64,000 nt of DNA from Parastagonospora avenae f. sp. tritici 18332-5 (lineage: Eukaryota; Ascomycota; Dothideomycetes; Pleosporales; Phaeosphaeriaceae), in assembly GCA_022559985.1 (NCBI GenBank), contig JAFJTR010000031.1, positions 62,001-126,000 on the forward strand, read 5' to 3'. The notes under the pieces are model-generated. The model searched no databases and was not told where the DNA came from. It worked only from the letters and a program-made list of their open reading frames with translations. The translations under genes were made by a program, and so were the position numbers. Below, piece after piece: positions 32,101-42,634 of the stretch. Numbering within the stretch: position 1 is the stretch's first letter; every line of letters begins with the position of its first letter.

Positions 32101-33418
32101 TGGTCTTGGTCTAAATCTCCAAACTGCGGATACCGTCATCATTTATGACTCGGATTGGAACCCTCATCAAGATTTGCAAGCCCAAGATCGTGCCCATCGT
32201 ATCGGTCAGAAGAACGAGGTGCGAATTCTGCGTCTCATTACATCCAACTCCGTCGAGGAGAAGATTCTCGAGCGAGCCAACTACAAGCTTGACATGGACG
32301 GCAAAGTCATTCAGGCTGGTAAATTCGATAACAAGTCTACCAACGAGGAGCGAGATGCCATGCTGCGTATCATGTTGGAGTCTGCGGAGGCTGCAGAGAG
32401 CCTTGAACAGGAAGAGATGGATGACGACGATCTCAACTTGATCATGATGCGAAACGAAGATGAGTTCAAGCTGTTCCAAGAGATGGATCGACAGCGTCTC
32501 ACGGAAGATCCCTATGGCCCAGGCAAACCATTGGGACGTCTCATCGGCGAGAGCGAACTGCCTGATATCTACCTAAACGATGCTGATCCTATTGTCGAGG
32601 AGAAGGACGACACACCGGTTGGTCGTGGCGCTCGCGAGCGCACGCGCGTCAAGTACGACGATGGTCTAACGGAAGAACAATGGCTCGAGGCAGTCGACAA
32701 CGACGAGGATACTATCGAGGATGCTATTGCACGCAAGGAACAGAAGAACGCCAAGCGGAGCCGTAACAAGACCGCTAGGATGGGTCTTGATCCAGGCGAT
32801 TCTCCAGCACCGTCGCGAGAGAGCTCGGAAGAACCCTTGCCTAAGAAGCGAGGCCGGAAACCCAAGGCAGAGAAGCGCAAGGCCGACGAAGCCTCTCTCG
32901 ATGGTGACCTCGCACCACGCAAGCGTGGTCGACCCGCCCCAGCCAAGGACAGCCTCAGCCCCGATAGTCGCGCTTCGCTCCAGAAGGTTGTGAACTTCGT
33001 TTACGAGGCACTCAACGACCTGGAAGAGGAGTCATCCGATCCTGACATTCCCAACCGTGGCATCATCGATCCCTTCATCGAGCTGCCTGACAAATGGGAT
33101 TACCCAGACTACTACCAGCTGATCAAGGCCCCAATCTGCATGAACCAGATCAAGAAGAAGATCAATAAGAAAGAGTACCAGTCTGTCAAGCAATTCCGTC
33201 AGGACATAGGCATGCTCTGCAATAACTGTCGTCACTACAACGAGGATACGAGCTTGTTGTTTGCAGACGCCAACTTGATTGAGTCCACGGCTGTAGAAAA
33301 GCTGCGCGAGGCTACCGCCGAGTTCTCAGAGTGGCAAGACTTCGATGAGGCTGGCAGCATTAATGGAGGGCCAAGTGCTCTGACTAGTGCAGTTGGCACT
33401 CCGCGAGGTGGTCTATGA
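29185..33418 (+). CDS. STH1: SNF2-family chromatin remodelling ATPase (Sth1/Snf2 type)
   Basis: Catalytic ATPase of a SWI/SNF- or RSC-type complex that slides or evicts nucleosomes. Exon 1 29185-29271 and exon 2 29354-33418 (82-bp intron), 1383 aa, nearer Sth1 (1359) than Snf2. Order: QLQ-like N-terminus (QYQLMKQQGVPETNPEFI), HSA domain (KHHEFIEAIRKHRTELQE), helicase motif I DEMGLGKTIQT, Ia PLSTL, II DEGHRMKN, III LTGTPLQNN, IV-VI including LSTRAGGLGLNLQ and QAQDRAHRIGQ, a SnAC-like acidic region, AT-hook-like GRKPK and KRGRP repeats, and a C-terminal bromodomain (PDYYQLIKAPICMNQI ... CNNCRHYNEDTS). Whether the complex is SWI/SNF or RSC cannot be told here. Confidence 0.95.
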
Positions 33419-34454
33419 AGATGGTGAGTTGACCTTTTACATAGCGTCAAAGCGCGTCAAACTAACATGACATCAGATCACACATCTTTCAATAGTCCTT
33501 CCAGCGAATGAGTTCGATCGCACCAAGTTTGGCCTGGATGCGCAGCCGCTCCTGGCCACCTTTTAATCATTTCAAAATGTATTCTTTTCACAGCCTGTAC
33601 AATTGCTAGGTCGGATATCAAGAGCCAATTTTGATCGACCATTTCCTTATTCGAAAATATTACACTGGCGCAGCTCCACTGGATTGGGCGCTCGGGGTTC
33701 ACATGCATGATTGATGCGTTCAAAGACTTTGATTGGGGTCAATTGGAGGAGTTTTGAGAATTAGTCTGCGTGCAACTAGCTGGCCAGCGCTAGCACAGCT
33801 TTCGACATTCAATGTATCGATAACAGTTCTATTATCTTGTACTCCCTGCGAGCATGCTAACGTGATCGAAACGTCGCGCTCGTTGCACATTCCCCATCCA
33901 GAATTTCTCCGACGCAAGCGAGGTCGCGACCCCTGGACATCGGCAGATGCGCATAGAGATGTGGGGAACGTGGTAGTTTCTCCGAACATTTGATTGTCTT
34001 GACACCCCTCTTTCGCTTGAAGCCAAGACACTCTATCATAAACAAGTCGACGCCTTTGGGCAGGTGTTTGGATAGATCTCTTGATCTGCACTCCTTATTG
34101 GACAGACCTGAGCATGTGCAACACACTTTGAGAGCCATCGTCCTCGGTACCTTGGCCGATGTAGATGGCCAAGACGCAGCGTTGCAACCGATTTACGGCT
34201 TTTGGGAAGGTGTTTTGAAACGCGTCGTCGTAATTGGAGGGGTTGAGAGAAGTCCGTGTAGCATTGTATGCTATAGACTAGGAGTACCCTGGAGTAGATG
34301 AAAGTGTCGCAAGAGATGGTTAGATCGACTAGGATACATGTTTACACCAACAAGGCTTGGATCTCTATAGATCTGAGTATATGTACAAGATACATCCCCA
34401 CGCCCAATCCTTCTCCTGACCCACGACTACACTCGCTCCCCACAACCGCCCATC
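33419..34454. other. Intergenic region, no supported gene
   Basis: Two overlapping antisense frames of about 100-120 codons (33.7-34.1 kb) show no domain or codon signature. The right end is the promoter of the small secreted protein. Confidence 0.4.
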
Positions 34455-35034
34455 ATGCACTTCCCCTCCCTCCTCTGTCTCGCCGTCTACGCCAGCTCCG
34501 CGTCCGCCGCGATATCATGGACACTGGCTAAAGCCTCCAACCCCACCGCTGACCAGACCGACGCCTACGCGCGCATCACCCTCGCCATGCAACGCGCCAC
34601 CGCACGCTACGCGCAACACTCCTCGCTCTCCAAAACTGTGCGCGTCGCCTACGCGCCCGGCGTCCCCACCGCCGAGGCAAACTACAACGGCGACCTGCGC
34701 TTCGGCAGCAACCGCGCATACATGAACGAGCGCACGGCGATGCACGAGATCAGCCACACTTTGGGCGTCGGGCAGACGGCGAACTTTGACCGGTTGTGCG
34801 CAAGTGGGGATTGGAAGACTGCTCTGCCGCTGCTGAGGAGTTGGGATGGCAGCGCGGCGAAGATTAATTGTGGGGGGAGCCATTTTTGGCCGTATGGGTT
34901 GAATTATGATACGGAGTGGAGCGAGACGAATGCGGTGAGTAAAGTGTGTGTGATTTTCGTGGGAGATGGAGGCTGACTTTGTGTAGAATCGCCATGTGCA
35001 GATAATGCAGGCTATGGTGCGGGATGGGATGTAA
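34455..35034 (+). CDS. Small secreted HExxH (zincin-like) protein
   Basis: Two exons, 34455-34934 and 34987-35034 (52-bp intron GTGAGT...TGTAG), 175 aa. Signal peptide about 1-18 (MHFPSLLCLAVYASSASA). The core is MHEISHTLGVG with H97, E98 and H101, a zinc-metalloprotease signature followed by a Gly turn. The remainder contains FGSNRAYMNERT before the helix and INCGGSHFWPYGLNYDTEWS after it; His or Asp there could give the third zinc ligand. Similar bacterial and fungal proteins often add a ricin-type lectin domain, absent here. The tiny last exon restores an open end (NRHVQIMQAMVRDGM). Function as a protease is inferred; an effector-like role is possible. Confidence 0.75.
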
Positions 35035-36066
35035 GCGGAAATACGGATTGGGATGGAGATGCGGTGCTTTTCGATATATATAGTTGGCGAAGGAAATCTT
35101 TTGACGACTGCGTATTATGCCTGCTTTCCGACTCTTTGACTTTTGTGGATTTGTCTTACCATCTGCAGTATTCGTGTTGTGGCGACACAATGTATGATTG
35201 CGATACTGTCCATGCTGCGTAAGATGATAATAGATCCAGGTTAATATCGAGATTCGTAGGCACGTGGCAACTGATGCAGCTGAGTCGAGCAGGCAGTGCG
35301 CGCGTTCAGGTTCATTTGCTCGGGGATTTGCCGTCGTGCCGATGATCATGCGCCAATTGAGGCTGTGGTGGTTGTAAATCATCATCAAAGCTTCGGTGTA
35401 TCCTTCACCACCAGCATCGCGCAGTGAAGGAGGCGGTCAAGAAGTTGCATAACATTACCACAGCTAATCGACCACGTTTATGTGTCGTGTGTCTAGCAAG
35501 CGGGTCTGAACAGAGTGGGGAAAGCTAGCATTGGCGCGAAGCCACATCCACAGCATCATCGTCACAGCATCATCCCTCCAAACCTTTACACATTCCTGCA
35601 CTCTTTAGGCCACCACACCAGGAACGCCCAGCTGTCGTCATCCTGAAAGCTACATTTCAGCCACACTTAGAGGCTGCGTAGCCGCTTGGAATCTCTTGGC
35701 TGATCACGACGGTGCCGTTTTCCGAGGGATGGCAGTGGTACCAAGACTTTACTGCCTTGTTTTCCGCAGTAGGCACTCACAACAACACACGATGACTGGC
35801 CAGGATCGACAATTGTGGCACCGATTCCCCGGCATTGATGTCAATGAGGCATTCTAGGTTATTAGGTCTCCTCCCAAGTCTTATTCCTGACTGCGCATGG
35901 CCATCTGCTTAGATGCGCTGGCCGATAGCCGTGATTCTTGCTTGCTAGCGCTACAGGCCGCTGCTTCTTAATATTTGAGGGATGCGTAGTCTAGAGGCAT
36001 TATTCACACGATTCTCCTACTCACTACATCCAGTCTTTCTTTCTTGCTGATCTGTTTTCATATAAA
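35035..36066. other. Intergenic region, no supported gene
   Basis: The minus-strand frame at 34864-35388 overlaps the end of the zincin gene and looks like a shadow. The rest shows no coding or RNA signal that I can support. Confidence 0.4.
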
Positions 36067-37257
36067 ATGCCATATATCTCCAGGTCACTTTACAGTCTCC
36101 GCTCGCGTCTTGCATTTGTTCTACTTGTTACAGCTTTCTGCCACCAACAGCATCTCTTTTTCGTGTCTCGAAAATCACTGGCGGCGAAATATTCAGCAAC
36201 AGAATTCGAAGTGGCCCGTCCAGAGCTCCATCCAAGATTCGAAAGGCCAGATGACGAGGATGCGGAATTTTATGATGATCTCATAGCGAACCGTGAAGAC
36301 TGGACAGTCCTGGGCGAAGGCTGGGAGGGCAAAGTATTTGCCTACAAAGATTCGGTCATCAAGACCTTCACACCGGGCCGGAGTCCATTCCGCAATTGCG
36401 CGTCTGGAGCTACAAACGAAAAATGGCCAACCGAAATTGCCGCTTCATTGCGGTTCGGAGGATTCGACAAAGAAGTCAACACTGGTGGCGCTGGCAACCC
36501 TACTTTCGATGGCTTTCTTCCCGTGCGAGCATACTTCAAGGCACCGCTTTCCTCCGCACTGGACCCGGAATGGCATCTCGTAACACCACTAGTGGAGGAC
36601 GGTAGTCTGAAGGATCTTGCGAAGAAATTATCTCGCGAAGCAAAGGGCAAGAGTGTCACAGAGATAGACGAACACTACCGACCAGCATTCGAGCGTCTTC
36701 TCCAGAACTTACAGACACTCCACGAAGCCGGATACTGCCACGACGACATCAAACCAGCAAATGTCTTCGTCCAGGACGGCACGAATTGGTTGTTAGGCGA
36801 CCTAGGAAATGTACGCCATGTCTCTCACGCCTACCATTCGTCCCGATTATGGCAGGACAACAAACAGTTGAAGGACTGTCGCGCCAATGACATCATGAGG
36901 GCACTCAAGTCCTACTTGCAGTTCATCAGAGCCGCCAGTCAAGACCAACAGCAATTTGACATGGATTTCTTAGAACGGAAAGAACCATTGAGCAGGCTTT
37001 TCTGGACAGCCTCGGCCGACGCACCCAAGATGAGCGCAGCAAAACTCCAGCACCTTTCTGCTATAGAGTACCCTCAACGCGCCCCCGTGCCACAATCAGA
37101 TGAGCAGATATCAGAAATCTTGAAGCTTTTCACGCATTGGAGCTTACGAAAAGCGGTGGATCATGCGTTGGAAACAAGGATTGGCGAGAAAATGGCCCGA
37201 TGGTGGGGAATGGTTGGCATATTTGGCGTTCCGGAGAACAAAACTTGCGGCTTTTGA
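36067..37257 (+). CDS. Membrane-anchored kinase-like protein (HDD / DLG motifs)
   Basis: Single-exon 396-aa protein. Residues ~14-26 (RLAFVLLVTAFCH) form a short hydrophobic signal-anchor, so the kinase-like part may face the secretory lumen or sit on a membrane. Kinase features: GEGWEGKVFAYKDSVIKTF (glycine loop and the Lys strand), EIAASLRFGGF (alphaC Glu), VTPLVEDGSL hinge, catalytic loop HDDIKPANVFV and GDLGNVRHV in place of DFG. The catalytic Asp, Lys and Asn are all kept, so activity is possible although HRD is HDD and DFG is DLG. The C-lobe ends near LFTHWSLRKAVDHAL. It is a different family from the DFD cluster at 5-9 kb. Function unknown. Confidence 0.75.
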   Translation: MPYISRSLYSLRSRLAFVLLVTAFCHQQHLFFVSRKSLAAKYSATEFEVARPELHPRFERPDDEDAEFYDDLIANREDWTVLGEGWEGKVFAYKDSVIKTFTPGRSPFRNCASGATNEKWPTEIAASLRFGGFDKEVNTGGAGNPTFDGFLPVRAYFKAPLSSALDPEWHLVTPLVEDGSLKDLAKKLSREAKGKSVTEIDEHYRPAFERLLQNLQTLHEAGYCHDDIKPANVFVQDGTNWLLGDLGNVRHVSHAYHSSRLWQDNKQLKDCRANDIMRALKSYLQFIRAASQDQQQFDMDFLERKEPLSRLFWTASADAPKMSAAKLQHLSAIEYPQRAPVPQSDEQISEILKLFTHWSLRKAVDHALETRIGEKMARWWGMVGIFGVPENKTCGF

Positions 37258-37587
37258 TACCCTGGAGATATTTTCTGTTGGGAGTTTCAGGTGAGTAATG
37301 AATGACATGGCATATTACGGACCAATCGACAGTTGTGCCTAGCCTCCTTCCTTCGGTTACGCACCACAACCCTCTAAGATCAGATTCTGGCGAACTTTTG
37401 TGTCATCGCTGGTCTGTCAAGCATTGGTTTCACGGCAAAATACTAGTCAGGCGTTCTTTGGCTCATGGCACGGTTTTCAATTAAAATCATTACGCTTGGT
37501 ATTCGGATACTCTCTTTCTGGACCTTGACAATGTGAGCTCTTTTCTCGCTATTTTGGTTCATCAAATGGACTATACGTCGTTACCAG
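37258..37587. other. Intergenic region or unresolved 5' exon of the C2H2 gene
   Basis: Contains the 3' end region of the kinase-like gene and possibly an upstream exon of the zinc-finger gene ending at 37532 before a GTGAGC donor. I could not find an in-frame ATG for it. Confidence 0.35.
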
Positions 37588-38576
37588 AAAGCCAAGGGGA
37601 TCGAACAGGATGAGACATGGCGCTTCCTGATCGCCACCATTGCCGTTCGAATGTACAACATCTTTCAAGGGCCCAGGGGAGATAGAGTGCTAAGCCAAGT
37701 TCTTGAAGTCAGTTATATTGTGTAACAGGCCCTGGATCTCCTACCGAAGCTCTGGTTAGACGAAATCGGCTTTTGTATTGGTAGAGGACCGTTATTCGGT
37801 AAGCCCAAAGCCAAGATTAGACGAAATTATCGACTCAAGCCCCTTAGACCGCTTACCAGATGATTGGAAGGCAGCAAGAAGAGACTGCAAAACGCGGGAG
37901 GAAATCCAAAGTTTCCTCGCGTTTATCGTTTCGGGTTTTGGTAGATCATTAGATGAAGAAGACGACAACGAAAAGGAACCGCAAGATCGCGAAGAGGTCT
38001 ATTTTCATCCGTCAATGTTTGAGCAAGAGCCAAACCCCGTAATTTTTGCCCATCTGCGAAATGAGCCTCGCCACTCACTATATTCCGGTCGTTCTGAAGC
38101 AAGGATTACGTCCAACTGCCATCTCATTGACACAGGTGAAGCAGATGGATGGTTTCTTCCAGAGCTGGATGTTCAACTCGAAGATACAAACAGCCTCAAG
38201 AACGATCAGAAGACTCTCTTTGCGCCCAGCCACAACGGCCCAGCAACGAGATCTGTCAAGTTGTCTTCTTTCCAATGCCCCGAACGCTTTTGCGTCGCAA
38301 AGAAAAGGAACAAACTCAAGTAGGTATGCCACAAATTTCTTACTTAAGTATGCTTACAATGGTAGTAAACATATTAAACAAAAGCACGACCGCCCATATG
38401 AATGTGCCCATCACGGTTGCGGACAGACATTCGGTCTTCGAACACATCTGGAGCGTCAACAAGCGACCCACACAGGAAAGAAGGAATTCGAGTGCGCAAA
38501 TGCGTGGTGCAAAACACAATTCACACGCGAGGATGATCTTAAAAGACATACCAAGGGGTGCGTCGCTTCTACATGA
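37588..38576 (+). CDS. C2H2 zinc-finger protein, 5' end unresolved
   Basis: Likely transcription factor of an unnamed fungal C2H2 group. Best exon set: 37588-37686, 37729-37798, 37848-38319, 38366-38576; joins give AKGIEQDETWRFLIATIAVR, ALDLLPKLWLDEIGFCIGRG, then PLFDRLPDDWKAARR. The third and fourth junctions have good signals; the 42-bp intron at 37687-37728 has a weak GTGCTA donor. Without it the frame meets a TAA at 37723. A Met at 37651 could start the protein; the true start is probably further upstream. Fingers: CPERFC...HIKQKH, CAHHGCGQTFGLRTHLERQQATH where the first zinc His is Gln, and CANAWCKTQFTREDDLKRHTKGC, a CCHC type. Finger 2 may be non-functional. Moderately sure. Confidence 0.6.
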
Positions 38577-38970
38577 GTACATATGACATAGACCAGTTAT
38601 ATGTCGCCAGATTGTTCATACCCATATATGCCTTCGATCAGCAAAATTTAGTTCGGGATGCTACCGTCGAAGTAGGGCGAGTACGATAAAGTGGAAATGA
38701 TGCTTTGATCGGCTGCGGAGGATACCTTGTCAGCGGTGGCTGTACAAAGAAAATATGCTTTAGTATAGCTATAGTTACATACAATGTCGTAGAGAATCCA
38801 ACCCCCGTTTTCGCGTCTTTGTTGCTTTGTTTCAACCGTCGCTCGTGCACCCTCTCAGTCAAAACCGACTCATCTGCCACCCGAAAACAACGCATTCTTC
38901 TTTAACTACTACATCCTGAAACGTTTCAAAAACTATCTCAAAATAATAATACTAAGCAAAAGACCTCAAG
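38577..38970. other. Intergenic region, no supported gene
   Basis: Short spacer before the decayed F-box-like gene; the last ~60 bases are A-rich and resemble a fungal 5' leader. Small open frames on both strands have no support. Confidence 0.4.
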
Positions 38971-40275
38971 ATGTCCGGTCGATATGGTCTACGTGATCGC
39001 GCAGCCATCAAGCAACCGAAGCGACTCATCGATGAAGTCGAGAGTCCACCAAAGAGGAGGAAAGTGACCGGCGCTCAACCTGCGATACCTGAGGTAGCTC
39101 CTGTTGTACCTGCAGCGCCGATTGTACCTCACGCTCCCATAGCACCTGTCGCACGTCCGGCGCCTGTTGTGCCCATTGTGCCTCCCACTCCCACTGCAGA
39201 AATCGTACCTACCACGCCTGCTCCTGCTTCCGAAAGCGATCATGTAGACTCCCCGACTAGTTCACAGGAGGACATCGATGATGAACACTGGCCCGTGGGA
39301 GACGAAGATGATGATTGGCCTGCGGAAGAGGACGAAGGCGAGCTTCATAACAGCAACACGAGACTGAATCCGCAGAGAAAGCTGATCAAGGTGACGGCTC
39401 CGAAACCGAAGATAAGGAAACCCCCCTCCCAACCCTCCGCGTAGGCCGATGGGATCACAATGGGACGATTTACCAGGGGAGCTCCGCATGATGATTCATC
39501 CGGAATCAGGCTTCAAGAAGATCTTGAAGCCAATAACCGGATCCAAGTGACTTGAGCGTGGCGACTTGTTTGATGCCATGGTCGCGCTTTATGTGGTTGA
39601 TTTTGGGATCTAATTCACTCGTCGCTTGGAGTTTCATGCCGTCCGTGCCCTGGAGTGGGACTACAACAAGGCTCATAACCGCCAGTTGAAAGTTTTTGTT
39701 CACTGGGATTGTGAGGAGCAGATTATCCCATTTTTACGCTTGGTCAAGGAAGCAGTTTTCGCTGATGGAGACTGGAGAGAAGAACACGGGAACACCTTCC
39801 CGCCGCCGGAGCGGAAAGAGCCGTGCATTAATGCACCTATTCGAAACTACTTTAGCAGGACTCTCCCTGAAGGTACAGACTTGGTTCTTCCTGGCCTCGA
39901 GCAACAAGCCCTTGAGGAAAGCGTCTCCAGGACTATATTTCCTGAACCAATAACAGTCAGCATCCTTCTCCCCACACACCCAGAATTCGAACCAGCAGTC
40001 GGTAGTGAAGTTTATGAGCTGCTCAAATATCCCTTCGACGATCCTACCTCTCAGGCCTGGTCTGGCAATGGCCAGATCCACGGGCAATCCAGTACGTGAT
40101 GGAATCTGCTGTCGTTGAGCATCCCACATTCCCCGCAATTGTATTGGCTACAGTCGAAGATGTTGCCCTGAGTGACGACTTTAAGGAGATGTTCTTGGGA
40201 GTCCCACCGGACCCACCTATTCCTTATCTGGTTGGGAAGCACGAAATTACTGAGACTGGGGTTGGGAAACGTTGA
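38971..40275 (+). pseudogene. F-box-like protein, decayed copy
   Basis: Starts as MSGRYGLRDRAAIKQPKRL, then a Pro/Val/Ala-rich tract with degenerate repeats and an acidic patch. Just after KPKIRKPP a run of six C at 39421-39426 shifts the frame: the plus-one frame continues as SQWDDLPGELRMMIH, an F-box-like opening common in Dothideomycetes. That frame carries TGA at 39548-39550 and TAA at 39611-39613, then runs on as FHAVRALEWDYNKAHN and HWDCEEQIIPFLRLVKEAVF up to about 40070, where another shift is needed to reach AIQYVMESAVVEHP ... YLVGKHEITETGVGKR and a stop at 40273-40275. I found no intron that repairs these breaks in phase. It could alternatively hold two small genes, but continuity of sense argues for one broken gene. 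Confidence 0.6.
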
Positions 40276-40699
40276 GCAGACGAAAATGGGTTTTGGGATT
40301 ATTTGTTTGCGAAAGATAGGAGGGTACATACTGCGCATGTTACGGAAGAGATCCACCAATCACTCTTCGGGTAGGCTACTATGTGAAAATAAGAATGGTA
40401 TAACACATTAAGGAACTTTTAGGCATTATGTCTTATCGTGGTGGAGACTTACTAAGGTAATCACGCAGCATTGTTAGGGATAGAGATACTTATTCGTTGA
40501 GATTTTCTCGAGTCTGTAAAGAAATGGCATTTGCACATGTGGGAAGTGATGGACAGATCCATGTGACCTGCCACGGGGTTTGCCGGGTTACAGAGCCAGT
40601 CCTATCCGGGATCAGTTTGGGTACTTAAGCCAAGTTTCCAAGAAGCTTGATAGAGATTCACTGATCAATGTAATGCACTTTCTCTGAGTCTGCTCAGCC
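40276..40699. other. Convergent intergenic region
   Basis: Spacer between the decayed F-box-like gene and the 3' end of the amidase. Nothing recognised. Confidence 0.4.
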
Positions 40700-42334
40700 T
40701 CAACGGAATGGTAATCCGATTTTTGCTTGAATGTGCTCCAGTATACCCAGGATCTTCTCATCCTCAAAGCGTCTGCCAACAAGTTGCAAGCCTACAGGTG
40801 CGCCATGAAACTCTTCCGCGTCCCACAGCTTGCGATTTTCCTCGTCGTTCCCGCTCCAGGGTTTGGCATCATCCTCCCACTGATCCACTGTTTTGTCGAC
40901 TTTGCAAACTGGAAACACGACGCCAGGATAGTCGAGAAGATTCCATTGGCTTGTGTAGCCCCAGTATCTTGCTGTATTGTGCTTTGGTGCAACGCCTGGA
41001 CCGACGGGACAAAGTAGTGCGTCGATGCTGTGTTTGTTCCAGTGCAGGGCATATTCTTTGCGGTATGCTTCGCGCTCTTCGTACCAGTAGGCGAGTTCAC
41101 CCACTGAGAGCTTCTTGACACATGGGTTATCTTTGATGATCCATTCTGATAAGGGCCGCCATGGCTCTCCTGATTTGGCCATGTCTTCGGCATCCGCTTC
41201 GCCACCGTCAGGGTAATACAACGAGGATAGTATTGCCCATGCTTCATCGTGTAGATGTGGTGTGAAGTCAGCCACATCAACGCCCGTTTCTTTCAATCGG
41301 TCTGTCAATGCTTTCAGAGCGCGTGTAATGGGAGGGTGTGGCCGCACAATGCCATCATGCCAGAGAACTCCGATTTTGAGAGGTCGATGATCTCGAGGTA
41401 GATAATAATCACGCCATGGCATCGGTATTAGTGCTGGCTCGGTCAACCAAGGTTCGGAATCAATGATGGTCTTCATGAACAGCTTGAGTCCAGATAACGA
41501 CGTTGAGAGAGGGCCAAGAACGGTCTCCACAGAATCGGCACCCGCCATCATATATCCCCAGCCATCAGTGGGAAGTCGGAAAGCTGTTGGCTTCAGCCCG
41601 TATATACCACAATTGGCCGCCGGACTCCTTATCGAGCCACCTACATCCGAGCCGATTCCAAGGCACGAGCCACGTAAAGCTATGAGCGCGCCCTCGCCTC
41701 CAGAGCTCCCGCCAGACGTGAGGCTCGTGTTGTAAGGATTCGTAGTGACGCCATACAGGTTCGAGTCTGTCTCAAGATGCATCATTGTCTGCGGGACAGT
41801 CGTACGGCAATGGAAAACGGCGCCCGCTTCATGGAGTACTTGTAGGATGTGTGCGTCCTCTTTCGATATCACATCCCAGTGAGAAACATACCCAGTTGTA
41901 CATCGAAGTCCCGCAAAGCCAATATGCTCCTTGACACTGATGGGAAGGCCGTGTAACGGACCAACAGGACGCTTATTGAGAGCGAAGAAATCATCTAACT
42001 CTTTGGCTCGGGATAGCGCACGTTCAGGAAGTAGTTCGGTGACGCAGTTGGTCAGCGCGTGAGCAATTACAGCCCTCTGTAGGAAGGCAGTGGTGACCAC
42101 GACGGCTGATACTTCGCCAGCTGCCAGGGACTTGATTAGCACCTCTGGTGGGCTGTCCGTAATGGCCACGAAAATAGGGTCGACCAGCATTTCTGGTACC
42201 TTGACGACACTTTTCGGAACGCCCGTTGGAATACGCGGCGCAGGAGGTGACAGCTGCGCTATAGACTCATCTCGATGGTCCTGTGCCTCTTTCGCAATGT
42301 CTTGCCATGGCCGCCTCGCCAACGCGGATGTCAT
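40700..42334 (-). CDS. Acetamidase-type amidase (amidase signature family)
   Basis: Hydrolyses short-chain amides to carboxylate and ammonia, as AmdS of Aspergillus does; cytosolic. Intron-free, 544 aa, near AmdS length (548). The amidase signature is complete: catalytic Lys K135 (GLPISVKEHIGF), cis-Ser S210 and nucleophile S234 in GGSSGGEGALIALRG ... GIGSDVGGSIRSPAANCG; the 75 and 24 residue spacings match the family. Substrate-pocket sequence KPTAFRLPTDGWGYM and C-terminal GAPVGLQLVGRRFEDEKIL are typical. No signal peptide. The lack of introns contrasts with A. nidulans amdS, which has three. It is divergent from the MSS116-like gene. Exact substrate is inferred. Confidence 0.9.
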   Translation of the reverse strand: MTSALARRPWQDIAKEAQDHRDESIAQLSPPAPRIPTGVPKSVVKVPEMLVDPIFVAITDSPPEVLIKSLAAGEVSAVVVTTAFLQRAVIAHALTNCVTELLPERALSRAKELDDFFALNKRPVGPLHGLPISVKEHIGFAGLRCTTGYVSHWDVISKEDAHILQVLHEAGAVFHCRTTVPQTMMHLETDSNLYGVTTNPYNTSLTSGGSSGGEGALIALRGSCLGIGSDVGGSIRSPAANCGIYGLKPTAFRLPTDGWGYMMAGADSVETVLGPLSTSLSGLKLFMKTIIDSEPWLTEPALIPMPWRDYYLPRDHRPLKIGVLWHDGIVRPHPPITRALKALTDRLKETGVDVADFTPHLHDEAWAILSSLYYPDGGEADAEDMAKSGEPWRPLSEWIIKDNPCVKKLSVGELAYWYEEREAYRKEYALHWNKHSIDALLCPVGPGVAPKHNTARYWGYTSQWNLLDYPGVVFPVCKVDKTVDQWEDDAKPWSGNDEENRKLWDAEEFHGAPVGLQLVGRRFEDEKILGILEHIQAKIGLPFR

Positions 42335-42634
42335 GGCGAAGTCAGGGGAGAGTCGGTCTTATCATTCACTATGATCGGAACGATGATACTAATCCTTCGA
42401 ACGCGAATGCCGGACGGAATGTTTGAAGCAGCCGCGAATATCGAGGTTGATGCTGAGTCAGCCGCTTCGTCGGCAAAATGTAGCGCCGATGATTTTCCCG
42501 AGCCAGACCCATTACATCAGCGCGCCAGGGTCCAATGTTTTCTTTCAGACCCTACTAGTCCCTCACAGATCCTTTCATTGCTTGTTCCTGATTGTATAGA
42601 ACTGCTTGCGTGTATGTACTGAGTGCAAAAGATA
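42335..42634. other. Divergent intergenic region, amidase / MSS116
   Basis: 300 bp between opposing starts; presumed to carry both promoters. No strong motif noticed. GATA sites would be expected for an amidase but I did not identify a convincing cluster. Confidence 0.35.

Noticed and set aside
37687..37728. In-frame TAA at 37723 as proof that the C2H2 gene is dead
   Set aside because: A phase-consistent 42-bp GT-AG intron can remove it, so the gene is kept as probably intact with an uncertain 5' part.
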